Origin: Lachnospiraceae bacterium NE2001
GTDB taxonomy: Bacteria; Bacillota; Clostridia; Lachnospirales; Lachnospiraceae
NCBI GenBank assembly: GCA_900110635.1
Contig: FOEK01000001.1
Span: 1-64,000 of the forward strand
Direction of reading: 5' to 3'
Length of the DNA stretch: 64,000 nucleotides
Of the stretch, positions 50,851 to 60,935 are shown piece by piece. Both the position numbers and the translations under genes were made by a program. The notes below the pieces were generated by a model. That model was given only the letters and a program-made list of their open reading frames with translations, was not told the DNA's origin and ran no database searches. Within the stretch, counting starts at the first letter, position 1; the number at the start of each line of letters is the position of its first letter.

Positions 50851-53829
50851 TTAGTCGTCGCCTAGCTTCAGGGCTTCGGTGATGTTGAGGCCTCGAACGA
50901 TCCGGCGTATCCAGAAGATACATACAAGCACTACGATCAGGAGTGTTGCTGCCAGCTTGATCAGGTCGCCACCGTAGCTGCTGGTAAATACAGCGATGTT
51001 GTGTTTCTCTGGCAGGTATACTGCAGCGAAGACTTTTACGAAGAACTTGGAGGCAAGTGTACCCGCAAGCACTCCGGCAAAGATGGACATGAGCGACAGG
51101 AACACCTGTTCCATACCCAGCATGTTGTTGATCTCGCCACGACTGATACCCATTGCTCGGTAGATACCAAAGAGCAGCTCTCGATCCCTGATAGATGTTA
51201 TCCAATAGATCATATATCCGATGATACAAAGAATCAGCGCAATCAGGAAATCAGCTGTGAAGAGTCCATTTGTAATCTGGATAATAGCTGATGACTTCTC
51301 GTCCTTTATATCATCTCTCCAGGAGGTTACACTATCGGTGTATCTGGTAGGGTTCTGGTAGCCCTCTTTAAGCATTGCATTTACGATATCAGATTCCCTG
51401 CTTGAAACTGAGGTACCGTCAGCATTTTTAAACTTCTCTTTAAGATCATCCGTCAGCTTAACGCCGTCTTCAGTGCTTGCCCAAACCTCGTAAGGAAGGA
51501 CGTTGAAATGACTAGTAGCATTTCCATAATTTATAACCGCAAGATAATTTTCTCTCTCAACCAGCTTGGTTTTGCCATCAACTTCCTGATACTCGTATTT
51601 GTACTTGTTGTAGCCCGGCCAAGCATCAGTAATTGCAACTATCTTAAAGTCTGTCTGCGCATAAACCTTGGTCAGTCCGGTCTGCTTAGGTGGCAGCATA
51701 TCACACTGTATCTTATCGCCAACCTGCAGCTCAAACTGATCTGCCAGATTCTGTGAAATGATCACGCCCTCAATCTCTGTCGAGAGAGCATTTAGATAAT
51801 TAAACCAATGTTCGTCTGTGATGCCGTCCCTCAGGAACGCAGTCTCACCGAACTCCTTGGTGTGGATACCCATAAGCGTAACGTCCGGCGTCTCTTTTCC
51901 GCTGACCTTAAGTACAGCTCTATCACTCATAAGAACCTTTGTTACAGAGGTAAATGTGCCATCCTCCACCAGCTTCTGATATACAGAGAAATCTGGCTCG
52001 TTGAACTTCCATTTTCTATCCTCTGGAGGACCAACTATTGTAGCAACCCAGTGCTCCTTGATCCTGATATCAGCACCACAGGAGTATATCGTACGCTCTT
52101 CTTTGTTTCGGTTAATAGTTCTAGCCATATTTGCATTGAAGAGACTCATTGCAACTGTCATTACCAGGAAGATTGAAATGATACTCGAAGCCTTTCTGGT
52201 ACGCATAATCTGCAGGAATCCTGCGTAGGTTACAGGCTTGAACTTCTTCTCACCTATCTTATAAACCAGCTTCACCAGGTAGAATATAATTCTCAGCATG
52301 AGCATACCACAGGCAAAGAGGAACAGCGTTGAATTGATGAAGATTATAGGATCTATGCCTTCACCATTCAGCACGCCCTTTGAAAGGGTACCAACCTGCT
52401 TATTGTAGTTATAGAGAAGATATACTGACACAGCCAGAAGAGCAACATCGATAAAATATCTCTCCCAGCCCGGAGTACTGGAACTCTTTCTGCGGTTTTT
52501 CTTCTTCTTGAAATAGAGAAGGACCGGCAGAAGCATTACGCATACTGCGATCAGTGCACCAATAGCACCTGAAGCAACCATCAGTATATTAAATCTATAA
52601 TCTCTGACACTTATACTTGAAGCGCCAAATGAAAATCCCATGAAGTCCGTTACACCGGCAACCATCTTTCCGAAGAGGAAGCCTACCGCCAGTCCAATAG
52701 GGAGACTCACTCCGGCCAGAATAAAGGACTGGAGAACATACATTCCGATCAGCCTGGCCTTTGAAAGACCTCTGTTCTTAAGGGTTGTCAGCTCGCCATC
52801 CTCAGAATCTATGATCCTGAATGCGATCATTCCGATGAAGATTAGTACAAGAACTATCAGCGGCAGCACGATAACGTAAAGCATCTGCTCTACTGACTTG
52901 CTGTTCTTTCTGTAGTCACGGATGATCGGTCTAACCTGCTCCTTAAGGTTCTCATCCTTTTCAGTAAACTGTTTCAGAATACTGTCAATATCGTCAATTC
53001 GATTAGGACGAATATATCTATAGTCAAATGACATATAGAGATCATAGTACAAATCCTTAGGATATTTCTTTATAATATTCTCAAAATCCTGCTTATCAAG
53101 AATTGCAAGGAAGCCACAATCTGCAAGAGATACCTGCCAGAAATAATCGTTAGGTTTTTCTGTAATGATTCCATTAATATATAAAGTAACAATAGGTTCT
53201 TCTGAGGTTTCTCCACCATAGATAAGCTTATAGAAGTTTATTAACTCGCCCGGAACAAGATTCAGGCTGTCAGCCGTATACTGACTGATCAGACATGGAA
53301 TTGCATTTTCAGGTATCTCACAGCCTGTAGCCGTATACTCTGAAATGTCACCGTAAAGGTCATTTCCCGCAGATATATTATAATGAGCGGAGAGATCAGC
53401 CTCTTTTCCTCCAAGACCGCCCTCTATATATCCCATATCTATGTGACCTTTTCCTCCATAGGAATACTCACACTCTGCATTTCTATAGGTTACGATCCTC
53501 TCTGTATCAACAATCGGAAGATTTATATATTTATTCCAGGATGCCTCGTAAGCCTCTTCATCCTTGGTAATATAATCAACAATCTTCGCATCTTCAGAAA
53601 GAGCTTCAATCTCATTTAACCTGATAGCACCCTGTCTGTAAAGAGTCATTGGGAACTGGTGAGTTTTCTCCTGATAGCTGGTAAAGCCTCTTTGGATCAG
53701 CTTTGCCCGGGAACCCTCGCGGAACATCATTATCATCGCGAAGATCATAATGATGGCTATGTTACCGACCATCAGGCATAGATAGAGCTTGTACTTATTT
53801 AATATTTTTGTGATTATGTATCTTAGCAT
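50851..53829 (-). CDS. FtsX/MacB-type ABC transporter permease
   Basis: The ATG at 53829 (MLRYIITKILNKYKLYL, GAGG upstream) is preferred over 53847; about 992 residues. One N-terminal membrane helix, then a large extracytoplasmic domain (residues about 40-325), three helices (LYVIVLPLIVLVLIFIGMIA, LQSFILAGVSLPIGLAVGFL, VASGAIGALIAVCVMLLP), two more near 460-530, a second extracytoplasmic domain and three C-terminal helices (LIALILCIIGYMIYWIT, FLSLMSIFAGVLAGTLAS, LAATLLIVVLVCIFWIRRI). This is the duplicated FtsX layout of eight to ten helices. Substrate unknown: such systems in Firmicutes move peptides, lipids or antibiotics, or do mechanotransmission. Confidence 0.88.
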   Translation of the reverse strand: MLRYIITKILNKYKLYLCLMVGNIAIIMIFAMIMMFREGSRAKLIQRGFTSYQEKTHQFPMTLYRQGAIRLNEIEALSEDAKIVDYITKDEEAYEASWNKYINLPIVDTERIVTYRNAECEYSYGGKGHIDMGYIEGGLGGKEADLSAHYNISAGNDLYGDISEYTATGCEIPENAIPCLISQYTADSLNLVPGELINFYKLIYGGETSEEPIVTLYINGIITEKPNDYFWQVSLADCGFLAILDKQDFENIIKKYPKDLYYDLYMSFDYRYIRPNRIDDIDSILKQFTEKDENLKEQVRPIIRDYRKNSKSVEQMLYVIVLPLIVLVLIFIGMIAFRIIDSEDGELTTLKNRGLSKARLIGMYVLQSFILAGVSLPIGLAVGFLFGKMVAGVTDFMGFSFGASSISVRDYRFNILMVASGAIGALIAVCVMLLPVLLYFKKKKNRRKSSSTPGWERYFIDVALLAVSVYLLYNYNKQVGTLSKGVLNGEGIDPIIFINSTLFLFACGMLMLRIIFYLVKLVYKIGEKKFKPVTYAGFLQIMRTRKASSIISIFLVMTVAMSLFNANMARTINRNKEERTIYSCGADIRIKEHWVATIVGPPEDRKWKFNEPDFSVYQKLVEDGTFTSVTKVLMSDRAVLKVSGKETPDVTLMGIHTKEFGETAFLRDGITDEHWFNYLNALSTEIEGVIISQNLADQFELQVGDKIQCDMLPPKQTGLTKVYAQTDFKIVAITDAWPGYNKYKYEYQEVDGKTKLVERENYLAVINYGNATSHFNVLPYEVWASTEDGVKLTDDLKEKFKNADGTSVSSRESDIVNAMLKEGYQNPTRYTDSVTSWRDDIKDEKSSAIIQITNGLFTADFLIALILCIIGYMIYWITSIRDRELLFGIYRAMGISRGEINNMLGMEQVFLSLMSIFAGVLAGTLASKFFVKVFAAVYLPEKHNIAVFTSSYGGDLIKLAATLLIVVLVCIFWIRRIVRGLNITEALKLGDD

Positions 53830-53837
53830 TTTAATTA

Positions 53838-53884
53838 AACACCTCATCAGTCAGCTTCACTGACAGCTTGGTCTCAAGGGGAAG
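53838..53884. repeat. 47-bp dispersed repeat, copy 1 (family D)
   Basis: Shares 46 of 47 bases with 56217-56263; contains hairpin gtcagc-ttc-(a)ctgac. Located between permease and adaptor genes, and includes the start region of the permease frame. Confidence 0.9.
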
Positions 53885-53892
53885 GCTATTAT

Positions 53893-56160
53893 TTATTTAA
53901 GAACAGTGTCGCCTGGTTCCAGACCGTTTAGAATATACTTAACACTGGTTGGAGCACCTGGGTTAAATACGTCAACGTACTCCTTCACTATCTCGCCATC
54001 TTCAACTTTCCAGACATAATATTTCTCTTTGCTGCTGAGCTGAGTGATCTCTGTCTTCATGGCGGAGGCAGGTATCAGCACAACATCTCTGACATCAACA
54101 CTGTAGAACTCCAGCTCGGTCTGCATCAGGTCAACCTCTGTGAGCTCAGTATCCATTTCAATATAAAACTGCCTTAAAACATTCTTATTAAATGGAGTTG
54201 AATGAGTTATGCAAGGCTTTCCATCATCAGTAAACAGATAGAATACTCCCTTGTCTCCATTCTGTCCGAAGCAGGTGCCCGTCCAGGATTTATCCTTCTT
54301 TTTAAGCGTTACCGTGGAACCTATCTTGGCATTCTGAGGATCCTTGGTTCCTGAACCCATGATGGCCAGCAGCTTTGTTCTGCCATTCTGGTCACCCATA
54401 AGCTCCTCCGTCATAACGAAGGAATCCTTCTCTACAGCTCTATCCTCGCCATACTGAATAAAGGATATACGGCCCGGGCTGGTGGAATACTCAATATAGT
54501 CAGACGTTCCGCCAAGGTCCTTGGTTCCCTTTTCCATCTTGGTATATTCAGCATTTTTAATTGCTCTCTGAGCTACGTACTCATTATTCTCATAGGTTTC
54601 CTGATAGGTCAGTATATCCAGCTCGCATTCCTTACGCTCTGCGTAGTACATATACTCACGAGCTGCATCTGTATCGGTGCCTATATCATCCGGACCAAAA
54701 CAGTCCGCTCCGTGAATCTCTGTTTCCAGATCCTTCTTATTATATTCATACTCTCTGTTAGACTTGGTTCTCTGCTGATCCAGATCAGCTATATCTTCCT
54801 TTATCTTATCCAACTCAGCTCTTCCAACAGATGATTCAACTGAGAACAGTGCATCGCCTGTTGTTGCCTTTCCAGTATCGTGAAGCTTTCTGTAGGTTCC
54901 ACCTACTTCAGCTGTATAGAACTCATAATATGGATAAGCAAACTCTACTATTTCAGTAGACTGCGTCTCTCTATAATCACCAATAGAAGCAATCGCAGTT
55001 TCATAATTCTTTGGAATAAGAGCATCATTTCTATAGAAGACCAGCTCTCCCTCTTCAAGGCCAGACTTTACTATGGTGTAATTGCCATCCGAAGTGCCCA
55101 CATCTATGATACGCTTTTCATTGACCTCACCATCGCCCTTAACAAATACAAAGTATTCGCCATTTTCATAGCTGATAGAATCATTTCCAACTACCAGCTC
55201 GGGACTGTTATCCTCCTCCATAAAGAAAAGTACTACATCCACACCCATGGTAAGCATCGCACCAGGTGCATCGTAAGCCATAGGAGGATACTTCTTCATA
55301 GAATTAGCGTAAGAGATTTCCTCATTTGTATACTTGTGCTCTGTGATCTCAACCTCTTTGCCGTTAATAAATGCCCACTTGCTCTCATAATCCTCGAGGT
55401 TGTAGTGTCCCATATTTGTATCATCGGTCTCAATGTAGAGGTCGTTATAATCAGATATTACTGCTATATTTTCAAAAGGCTCCAGAGTATTTGTCTGGGT
55501 CATATCCTTGACAAATGTTACTCTGCCGGAATGCGGTGCAACGAAGTTAATATCTGCATTTTCTTCCTGAAGCTCTGCGATAGAACTTCTCTTCTCACTG
55601 ATAGAATTATCTATTACCGCCAGGTTGTATCTCTGATTTTCCTGCTCAACAAGGATTTCCAGAGTCTTTGTATTTATACCATCTGTGTTCTGAAGAAACT
55701 CCTCGATCTTTTTCTCATACCCAAGCTTGGTTATAGTTGCATCTGAGATATTCTTAGTCTTTGTTCTCTCTCTCTGGAGGGAGGCTATCTCGTTCTGCAG
55801 CTGTGTTATCTGTTCTTCCTTACCATTTGTTACAGCGGTAGCAATAACATCGCCTGCATTTACATAGTCACCAACACCAACCTCTACCTTTGCAAGGGTT
55901 GTGGTCTTTTTAACATATACAGGATACTCCATTGGAACCACAACACCTTCATATTGTGTTATGACTCCAACTCGTCTCTTTGCAACCGGACGGTATGCAT
56001 TTACTGCTGATACCGGCTCCAGGAGCTCAGGTACCTCGGCCGTTGTATTACCACAGCCTGTAAATGAACCAAGAGCCACAAGTATCTCGGCCATAACCAG
56101 GATTGCGGCAGTGCGGATTCTAGTCTTCTTTTTCAGTTTTCCAAGTATTCCTTTTTTCAT
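53893..56160 (-). CDS. Lipoprotein membrane-fusion (adaptor) protein of the ABC exporter
   Basis: The ATG at 56160 (MKKGILGKLKKKTRIRT) is preferred because it begins a normal signal; about 755 residues. A hydrophobic stretch ends in LGSFTGC, a lipobox giving a lipid-anchored Cys. Two lipoyl-like hairpin halves are seen (VKKTTTLAKVEVGVGDYVNA; FVAPHSGRVTFVKD) with coiled coil between (QLQNEIASLQRERTKTKN). A second coiled coil follows near residues 470-560 (ELDKIKEDIADLDQQRTK). The C-terminus is the beta domain (VVLIPASAMKTEITQLS, GLEPGDTVLK). This is a HlyD/MacA-type adaptor with apparently two hairpins, unusual in length. Confidence 0.82.
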   Translation of the reverse strand: MKKGILGKLKKKTRIRTAAILVMAEILVALGSFTGCGNTTAEVPELLEPVSAVNAYRPVAKRRVGVITQYEGVVVPMEYPVYVKKTTTLAKVEVGVGDYVNAGDVIATAVTNGKEEQITQLQNEIASLQRERTKTKNISDATITKLGYEKKIEEFLQNTDGINTKTLEILVEQENQRYNLAVIDNSISEKRSSIAELQEENADINFVAPHSGRVTFVKDMTQTNTLEPFENIAVISDYNDLYIETDDTNMGHYNLEDYESKWAFINGKEVEITEHKYTNEEISYANSMKKYPPMAYDAPGAMLTMGVDVVLFFMEEDNSPELVVGNDSISYENGEYFVFVKGDGEVNEKRIIDVGTSDGNYTIVKSGLEEGELVFYRNDALIPKNYETAIASIGDYRETQSTEIVEFAYPYYEFYTAEVGGTYRKLHDTGKATTGDALFSVESSVGRAELDKIKEDIADLDQQRTKSNREYEYNKKDLETEIHGADCFGPDDIGTDTDAAREYMYYAERKECELDILTYQETYENNEYVAQRAIKNAEYTKMEKGTKDLGGTSDYIEYSTSPGRISFIQYGEDRAVEKDSFVMTEELMGDQNGRTKLLAIMGSGTKDPQNAKIGSTVTLKKKDKSWTGTCFGQNGDKGVFYLFTDDGKPCITHSTPFNKNVLRQFYIEMDTELTEVDLMQTELEFYSVDVRDVVLIPASAMKTEITQLSSKEKYYVWKVEDGEIVKEYVDVFNPGAPTSVKYILNGLEPGDTVLK

Positions 56161-56216
56161 TGTCATTTCTTCATATGATAATTTAAATAAATATGCTTCT
56201 TTAGTTTTTCTAAGAT

Positions 56217-56263
56217 AACACCTCATCAGTCAGCTTCGCTGACAGCTTGGTCTCAAGGGGAAG
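56217..56263. repeat. 47-bp dispersed repeat, copy 2 (family D)
   Basis: See copy 1 at 53838; here the hairpin is gtcagc-ttc-gctgac. Lies between the two adaptor genes. Confidence 0.9.
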
Positions 56264-56274
56264 CCTTTACGGCT

Positions 56275-57495
56275 TTAGTCGGGGATTGTTACGGTGTCGC
56301 CCTCTTCAAGGCCTGAATTGATTACTGCGTAGAGACCAACCATCTGGTCAACATCTACCTCTATTACTCTGATGGTGCCATCCTCCATCTCTTTATATAC
56401 GTAGGTTTTATCGTCATATACTATAATGGCTCTTCTGTCTACGTAGCACACATTCTTAAGTACTGGCAGTTCCTTGCTGATGGTCATTGCCTTATCTTTT
56501 ATGGCATCATCGCCAACGATCTTAAAATATACCTTGTCGCCGGTGATCAGCTCGCCAGAGCTACTGGAGTCTCCCGCACTTGCTGTCTCTGTATCATCAC
56601 TGCTGGAGGCATCCGTTGCTGTTGATACGGTCTTTCCTGTAGGATCAGGGATAACCTCTACGACATATTCGCTAAGTGCATACTTTCCATCGAATCTGTC
56701 ACCCACGTGGAAATCTATATCTGCTGAAAATCTAGCTTTGTTTTTATCCATATTTGGCTTCTCAGAACGATCATATATATAATATCCATCATCCGAGCTA
56801 ACCTTTATTATTGGGGATCCGGTAACAATGAAGCCATCTTTTACAGAATCATGAATGAAAGTGACAACACCACTATTTGTTGCAACAAGATTCATATTGT
56901 TATAGGTTTCAGCCACATCTGCTGCATATTCGTCAGCCAGTGTGATCTCATCATTCAGATCAACTATCTCGTCATAGTAGTCATAATTTTCATCCAGCGC
57001 CTGAAGATTTCTATAATGCTCTCTCCTGAGGCTTGCATTAGTTTTTGAGGAAGACCATTCCTTACTCTTCTTTTCAAGCACCTCTGATGTAAAGGTCAGT
57101 AGTGTGTCACCCTCTGAAACTCTGTCACCTTCTGAAACCAGCACTTCGTCGAACTTCGCTTTATATAACATTTCAATCTCTGCCAGCTTTCCTTCGGTGA
57201 TCGAGTAATTCATTTCCTCAAAACCAGATAGTTCTATATCAGCCTGGAAGACAGGGGTTAGATCACCTCTCTCCACAACGGCTGTATCTCTTTCCTGACC
57301 AGTGTAAGAAACATCGACAGGCGGACAAAGCGGATCCATATCCGAGTTGCCACAGCCAGATACCATAAGAAGTGACACGAGAAGAAGTCCTGCCAGGACT
57401 TTTCTTCCAGATCTACGCCTGAAAGCTCTCATTCTGACAGAACCACGTCTCTCTATCTTATGACTATCATACAATTCTCTGTTTTTTGATCTCAC
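56275..57495 (-). CDS. Second MacA/HlyD-type adaptor lipoprotein
   Basis: A frame of 406 residues from a GTG at 57495 that almost touches the upstream stop; an internal ATG (MRAFRRRSGRKVLAG) would start directly at the signal peptide. The lipobox is LMVSGC. A biotinyl-lipoyl-like half (LYKAKFDEVLVSEGDRVSEG) precedes a short helical hairpin and the second half (NLVATNSGVVTFIHD), then beta domains and a closing INSGLEEGDTVTIPD, as in MacA-like adaptors. A Ser/Asp/Thr-rich insertion (DASSSDDTETASAGDSSSSG) lies near residue 290. It probably pairs with the longer adaptor downstream around the same permease. Confidence 0.8.
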   Translation of the reverse strand: MRSKNRELYDSHKIERRGSVRMRAFRRRSGRKVLAGLLLVSLLMVSGCGNSDMDPLCPPVDVSYTGQERDTAVVERGDLTPVFQADIELSGFEEMNYSITEGKLAEIEMLYKAKFDEVLVSEGDRVSEGDTLLTFTSEVLEKKSKEWSSSKTNASLRREHYRNLQALDENYDYYDEIVDLNDEITLADEYAADVAETYNNMNLVATNSGVVTFIHDSVKDGFIVTGSPIIKVSSDDGYYIYDRSEKPNMDKNKARFSADIDFHVGDRFDGKYALSEYVVEVIPDPTGKTVSTATDASSSDDTETASAGDSSSSGELITGDKVYFKIVGDDAIKDKAMTISKELPVLKNVCYVDRRAIIVYDDKTYVYKEMEDGTIRVIEVDVDQMVGLYAVINSGLEEGDTVTIPD

Positions 57496-57496
57496 T

Positions 57497-59143
57497 TTAC
57501 TCTGTACTCCAATAATATAGGTCTACTATTGAACCATCCATTGCGTTCACTATAACCTCAGCGCCATTAGATCCATTTCCATCTGGATACATATCAAATG
57601 TCCAGCACGGGATATAAGAAAACTCATTAGATGTTGGATCATCCGAATCAGGTGTATATGTAAGGTTTAAGATGTCCAGATATACACCCTTCGAATTTAG
57701 TTCCATTTTATTTTTATCAAACCTCTCTGGAAGCTCTGCCTGAAGACTTTCAGTTATCTTTTCGAAAGGAAGTAGCTGTACGTCTTCCTTAACATCCTTG
57801 ATCACTTCCGTGAGTGTCAGGTCCATTCCGTAGAAGCCCTTGCTTGTATACTTGATGATTCCAGTATTAGGAGAATATACACTGACTCCGTTATATATAT
57901 CATTTCCCGTAAATACATCGCTTCCAACAAATACCGCGTAACCATCAGTATCAAAGTTTGGATCGACAACATTTTCTTTGTAGCTTGTGGAATCACTCAT
58001 TACAAATTCAAAGATTTCAGTATTTTTATCAGGATGAGCATCCGTATATTCCTTGTATAGATCCTTCTGATCTGCCAGGATGCTATAAGCAACATTATCC
58101 CCATGTTCTTCGTGAGACTTTAAAGTACTGATATAATCAGCATCTGAAAACATAAGTACTGACGATCCCTTATCAAATGACATATCACTATCCATATAAT
58201 AATAGGATACTGAACCTGCATATACCAAGTAATTGAAGCTAAGGGCCGAATACAGCGATGAATCCTTATTTATAGTAAGCTTTCCCTTCAGCTTTAAGGT
58301 TTTATCAATAAAATCCTCAGCTTCTTCATTTATTTCGTCTACGTTCATACCGCAGGCATTTTCCATATCAAGGGGCTCACCCACATAATTACTATCACTT
58401 GTAACAAGAAGTGTCTTATAATCCTTATCAGGGAAATATTCCTTTATGCTTATGGGCTCCATAAAGATAGTTCTTTTATTTGAAATGTAATCAAAGGCGA
58501 GGATCAGTCCAAATCTTTTTCCATCATATTCGCCTTCATACATATGGATGTAATAGTTCTTATCATCCACCCACTTGTAGGTTTCACCTGTTGCTCCATT
58601 GATTATGGAGTAGCTTGGCTCTATATATGTATATGTTTCTGAATCCTGATTTACTTCAAACCGTTCATGCTCATCTATAAGCTCTCTGTACTTATATAGA
58701 AGGGGTATATAATCTGTTTCATTTGTATATTTAAGTTCTTCTATCTTTTCAGCTGTATCACCAAAGAGGTTCTTTACTATAGCATCCTCATCGGCTTTTC
58801 CATCGTCGATGCCTTCAGCATAGTATACATTCATTCCTTCTTTGTCAGGAATACTTGTATCTACATCTGCTGTGAAACGAACTCCATCAATGGTGAACTC
58901 CTCCTCCCAGCTGACGCTTTTTCCGAAAAGGTCACGAAGGGAGCCTTCTGTTCCCTGCTTTATCTCTTTTGCATCACCCTCGGTACCTGTACTTTCTGTT
59001 GATGCAGCCGTATTTGATCCTGCCGCATAATCATCAACCACAGTCTCATTCTTTCCACAGGAGGTCACACCAAAACACATTATAGCACTGAGAGTTATTG
59101 ATAAAAACCTTCTAAACTTTAGATTTTTCATACCTTTTTCCAT
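57497..59143 (-). CDS. Lipoprotein of the export operon, unknown function
   Basis: A 548-residue lipoprotein: basic start (MKNLKFRRFLSI), hydrophobic core and lipobox FGVTSC. A short Thr/Ser/Gly linker follows, then a globular domain I do not recognise, rich in Tyr and Asp, with segments such as YTYIEPSYSIINGATGETYK and TYTPDSDDPTSNEFSYIPCW. It resembles extracytoplasmic lipoproteins encoded with Firmicutes MacAB-like operons, where a role in substrate capture or sensing is suspected. First gene of the six-gene operon ending at 48804; the next gene starts within two bases of its stop. Confidence 0.7.
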   Translation of the reverse strand: MEKGMKNLKFRRFLSITLSAIMCFGVTSCGKNETVVDDYAAGSNTAASTESTGTEGDAKEIKQGTEGSLRDLFGKSVSWEEEFTIDGVRFTADVDTSIPDKEGMNVYYAEGIDDGKADEDAIVKNLFGDTAEKIEELKYTNETDYIPLLYKYRELIDEHERFEVNQDSETYTYIEPSYSIINGATGETYKWVDDKNYYIHMYEGEYDGKRFGLILAFDYISNKRTIFMEPISIKEYFPDKDYKTLLVTSDSNYVGEPLDMENACGMNVDEINEEAEDFIDKTLKLKGKLTINKDSSLYSALSFNYLVYAGSVSYYYMDSDMSFDKGSSVLMFSDADYISTLKSHEEHGDNVAYSILADQKDLYKEYTDAHPDKNTEIFEFVMSDSTSYKENVVDPNFDTDGYAVFVGSDVFTGNDIYNGVSVYSPNTGIIKYTSKGFYGMDLTLTEVIKDVKEDVQLLPFEKITESLQAELPERFDKNKMELNSKGVYLDILNLTYTPDSDDPTSNEFSYIPCWTFDMYPDGNGSNGAEVIVNAMDGSIVDLYYWSTE

Positions 59144-59258
59144 ATCTTTCCTAGATTTTAGACATTTTCCCCTGGTACGCTGTTATGTTATATCCTATTT
59201 GTATCGGGAATGTATCAAAATGTAAATTATATGAAAAAAATATAAAAACTTTGCGAAA

Positions 59259-59276
59259 ATCATCCCTAGGGATGAT
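59259..59276. promoter_or_regulatory. 18-bp perfect palindrome between divergent lipoprotein genes
   Basis: atcatccctagggatgat is its own complement. It is centred in the 242-base gap between the export operon (minus) and the lipoprotein at 59386 (plus), the expected place for a shared operator. Confidence 0.6.
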
Positions 59277-59385
59277 GTGCGGCCTATTTTTATATGGTAT
59301 TATCCGTATTGTGAAAGGTTATTTAATATAAAACTACGTAACTTGTTAAACATTTTACTAATGAGTTAAGCGGGAGGATGAAAGG

Positions 59386-60915
59386 ATGAGAAAGAAAATA
59401 TTAACTATGTCACTTGCTCTTGCACTCTGCATGGCTGGACTTACAGCCTGCGGACAGACTGAGGAAGCGACCACTGAGGCAACTACTGAGGCAGTTACCG
59501 AAGCTACTACTGAAGCTGATAACGGCAGCGACGACACAACAGAAGCTTCTGCTGGGGATTCTGACAGTGATGATTCTGCTGCATCAGTAGACGGCAAGAA
59601 GGTGGAGACCCCACTTGCAAATGTTACTTATGACGATAAGATCTGGACTCTTGATGAGGAGAACAAGACTGAAACAGATGAAAAGACAAGTCTTAAGTTC
59701 CAGATTCTGGACGGCGATGATATTGCCTGCCAGGTTGAAGTATATGCTGGTCTTACAGACTGCTATCAGTTCAGGGAGAATCTCTATGATTACGGATTCG
59801 ATCAGAAAGAGTACGCAGACGGAAAGGTTGAGACAACCAATATTGGTGGTGCTGAATGTGTTATGTATGAAACCGGATCTACACGTATCTTCACAGGTCG
59901 TGATGTTGGAGCTGGAGAATCATTTACAGTTAAGGCATCTTATGATTGCGACAATGAAAACGTTCAGGCTCTTATCGATGGTATCGAGTTTAAGATAACT
60001 GATGTTGGTAACACAGATTATCCTTGGTACTGGGAAGGCGAGCCATTCTCAGTTGATTCAGCCAGTGCTACTGTTGGCGATCTGTCCCTTACTGCTAATC
60101 AGCTTAAGATGGATGATCCATTTGTAACACACGAAACCTTCAATCAGGAGATCGCTGTTACAGATGATAAGATCTATATCCTTGAGAATGACTATATTAG
60201 ATCCTATACATTAGCTGAGACAGGATTAGTATTTGACTCAGAATATGATCTTGGTGCTAAGTATTCCAGCATGAATGGTACAGATGATGGACGTATCTTC
60301 CTCTCACAGAACGGCAGAGAGCTGATCGAGTGGAAGGACGGCGAGATTGTTACTACATATGCTGACTGCAAGAAGGACTATGACATCAGCCCTGATGGAA
60401 CCTGGGGCGTTGGCTACTTTGTTTCAGGTGATGAATGCGAGATCGTTACTCTGAATGGAGACGGAACTTCTTCTTCAACACCAGCTTCATTTGCTGAGAT
60501 CAAAACTATCAATCATTTGAATGTCAGCAACGACAAGATATTTGTATGCGGCTCACCTAGTGATGAAGATAGTGAAGCTACACACATCGTTGGCGTATAC
60601 AACAAGGACGGAAGCCTTGACACAATCCTTACTATTTCAAAGGATGAGGAAAATGTTGGTGTTGGTAGCGTAACCTTCGTAGCTGATACAGCAAATGGCT
60701 ACTTCGCAATGGACGGAAATATGAGAACCATGCCTTACTGGTCAAAGGACGGAACATACCAGGGAAGACTTGAGGACAGCGACCTTTTCGGAACAAACTA
60801 TCCTTGGTTCAGCGCAAGTGCTTACCACAATGGCAGCCTCTATACTGTTATGACCGAAAAGCGTGCTGACCAGTCAGCTACAGAAGTTATCTGCTTCCAG
60901 GTAAACGGCTTCTAA
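59386..60915 (+). CDS. Lipoprotein with Thr/Glu-rich linker and possible beta-propeller domain
   Basis: A 509-residue lipoprotein: signal KKILTMSLALALCMAGLTAC, then a repetitive linker (EEATTEATTEAVTEATTEAD). A first domain (residues about 70-200) is followed by a region with repeated strands and Asp/Gly turns (ITENDYIRSYT-like, NGTDDGRIFLSQNG, VSNDKIFVCGSPSDED, NGSLYTVMTEKR) that reads like a seven-bladed propeller or similar sensor fold; this is an inference from pattern. GGAGG lies nine bases before the start. Divergent from the export operon, with its own terminator at 60936. Confidence 0.7.
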   Translation: MRKKILTMSLALALCMAGLTACGQTEEATTEATTEAVTEATTEADNGSDDTTEASAGDSDSDDSAASVDGKKVETPLANVTYDDKIWTLDEENKTETDEKTSLKFQILDGDDIACQVEVYAGLTDCYQFRENLYDYGFDQKEYADGKVETTNIGGAECVMYETGSTRIFTGRDVGAGESFTVKASYDCDNENVQALIDGIEFKITDVGNTDYPWYWEGEPFSVDSASATVGDLSLTANQLKMDDPFVTHETFNQEIAVTDDKIYILENDYIRSYTLAETGLVFDSEYDLGAKYSSMNGTDDGRIFLSQNGRELIEWKDGEIVTTYADCKKDYDISPDGTWGVGYFVSGDECEIVTLNGDGTSSSTPASFAEIKTINHLNVSNDKIFVCGSPSDEDSEATHIVGVYNKDGSLDTILTISKDEENVGVGSVTFVADTANGYFAMDGNMRTMPYWSKDGTYQGRLEDSDLFGTNYPWFSASAYHNGSLYTVMTEKRADQSATEVICFQVNGF

Positions 60916-60935
60916 ATATATCTTAAAAAACAAAA

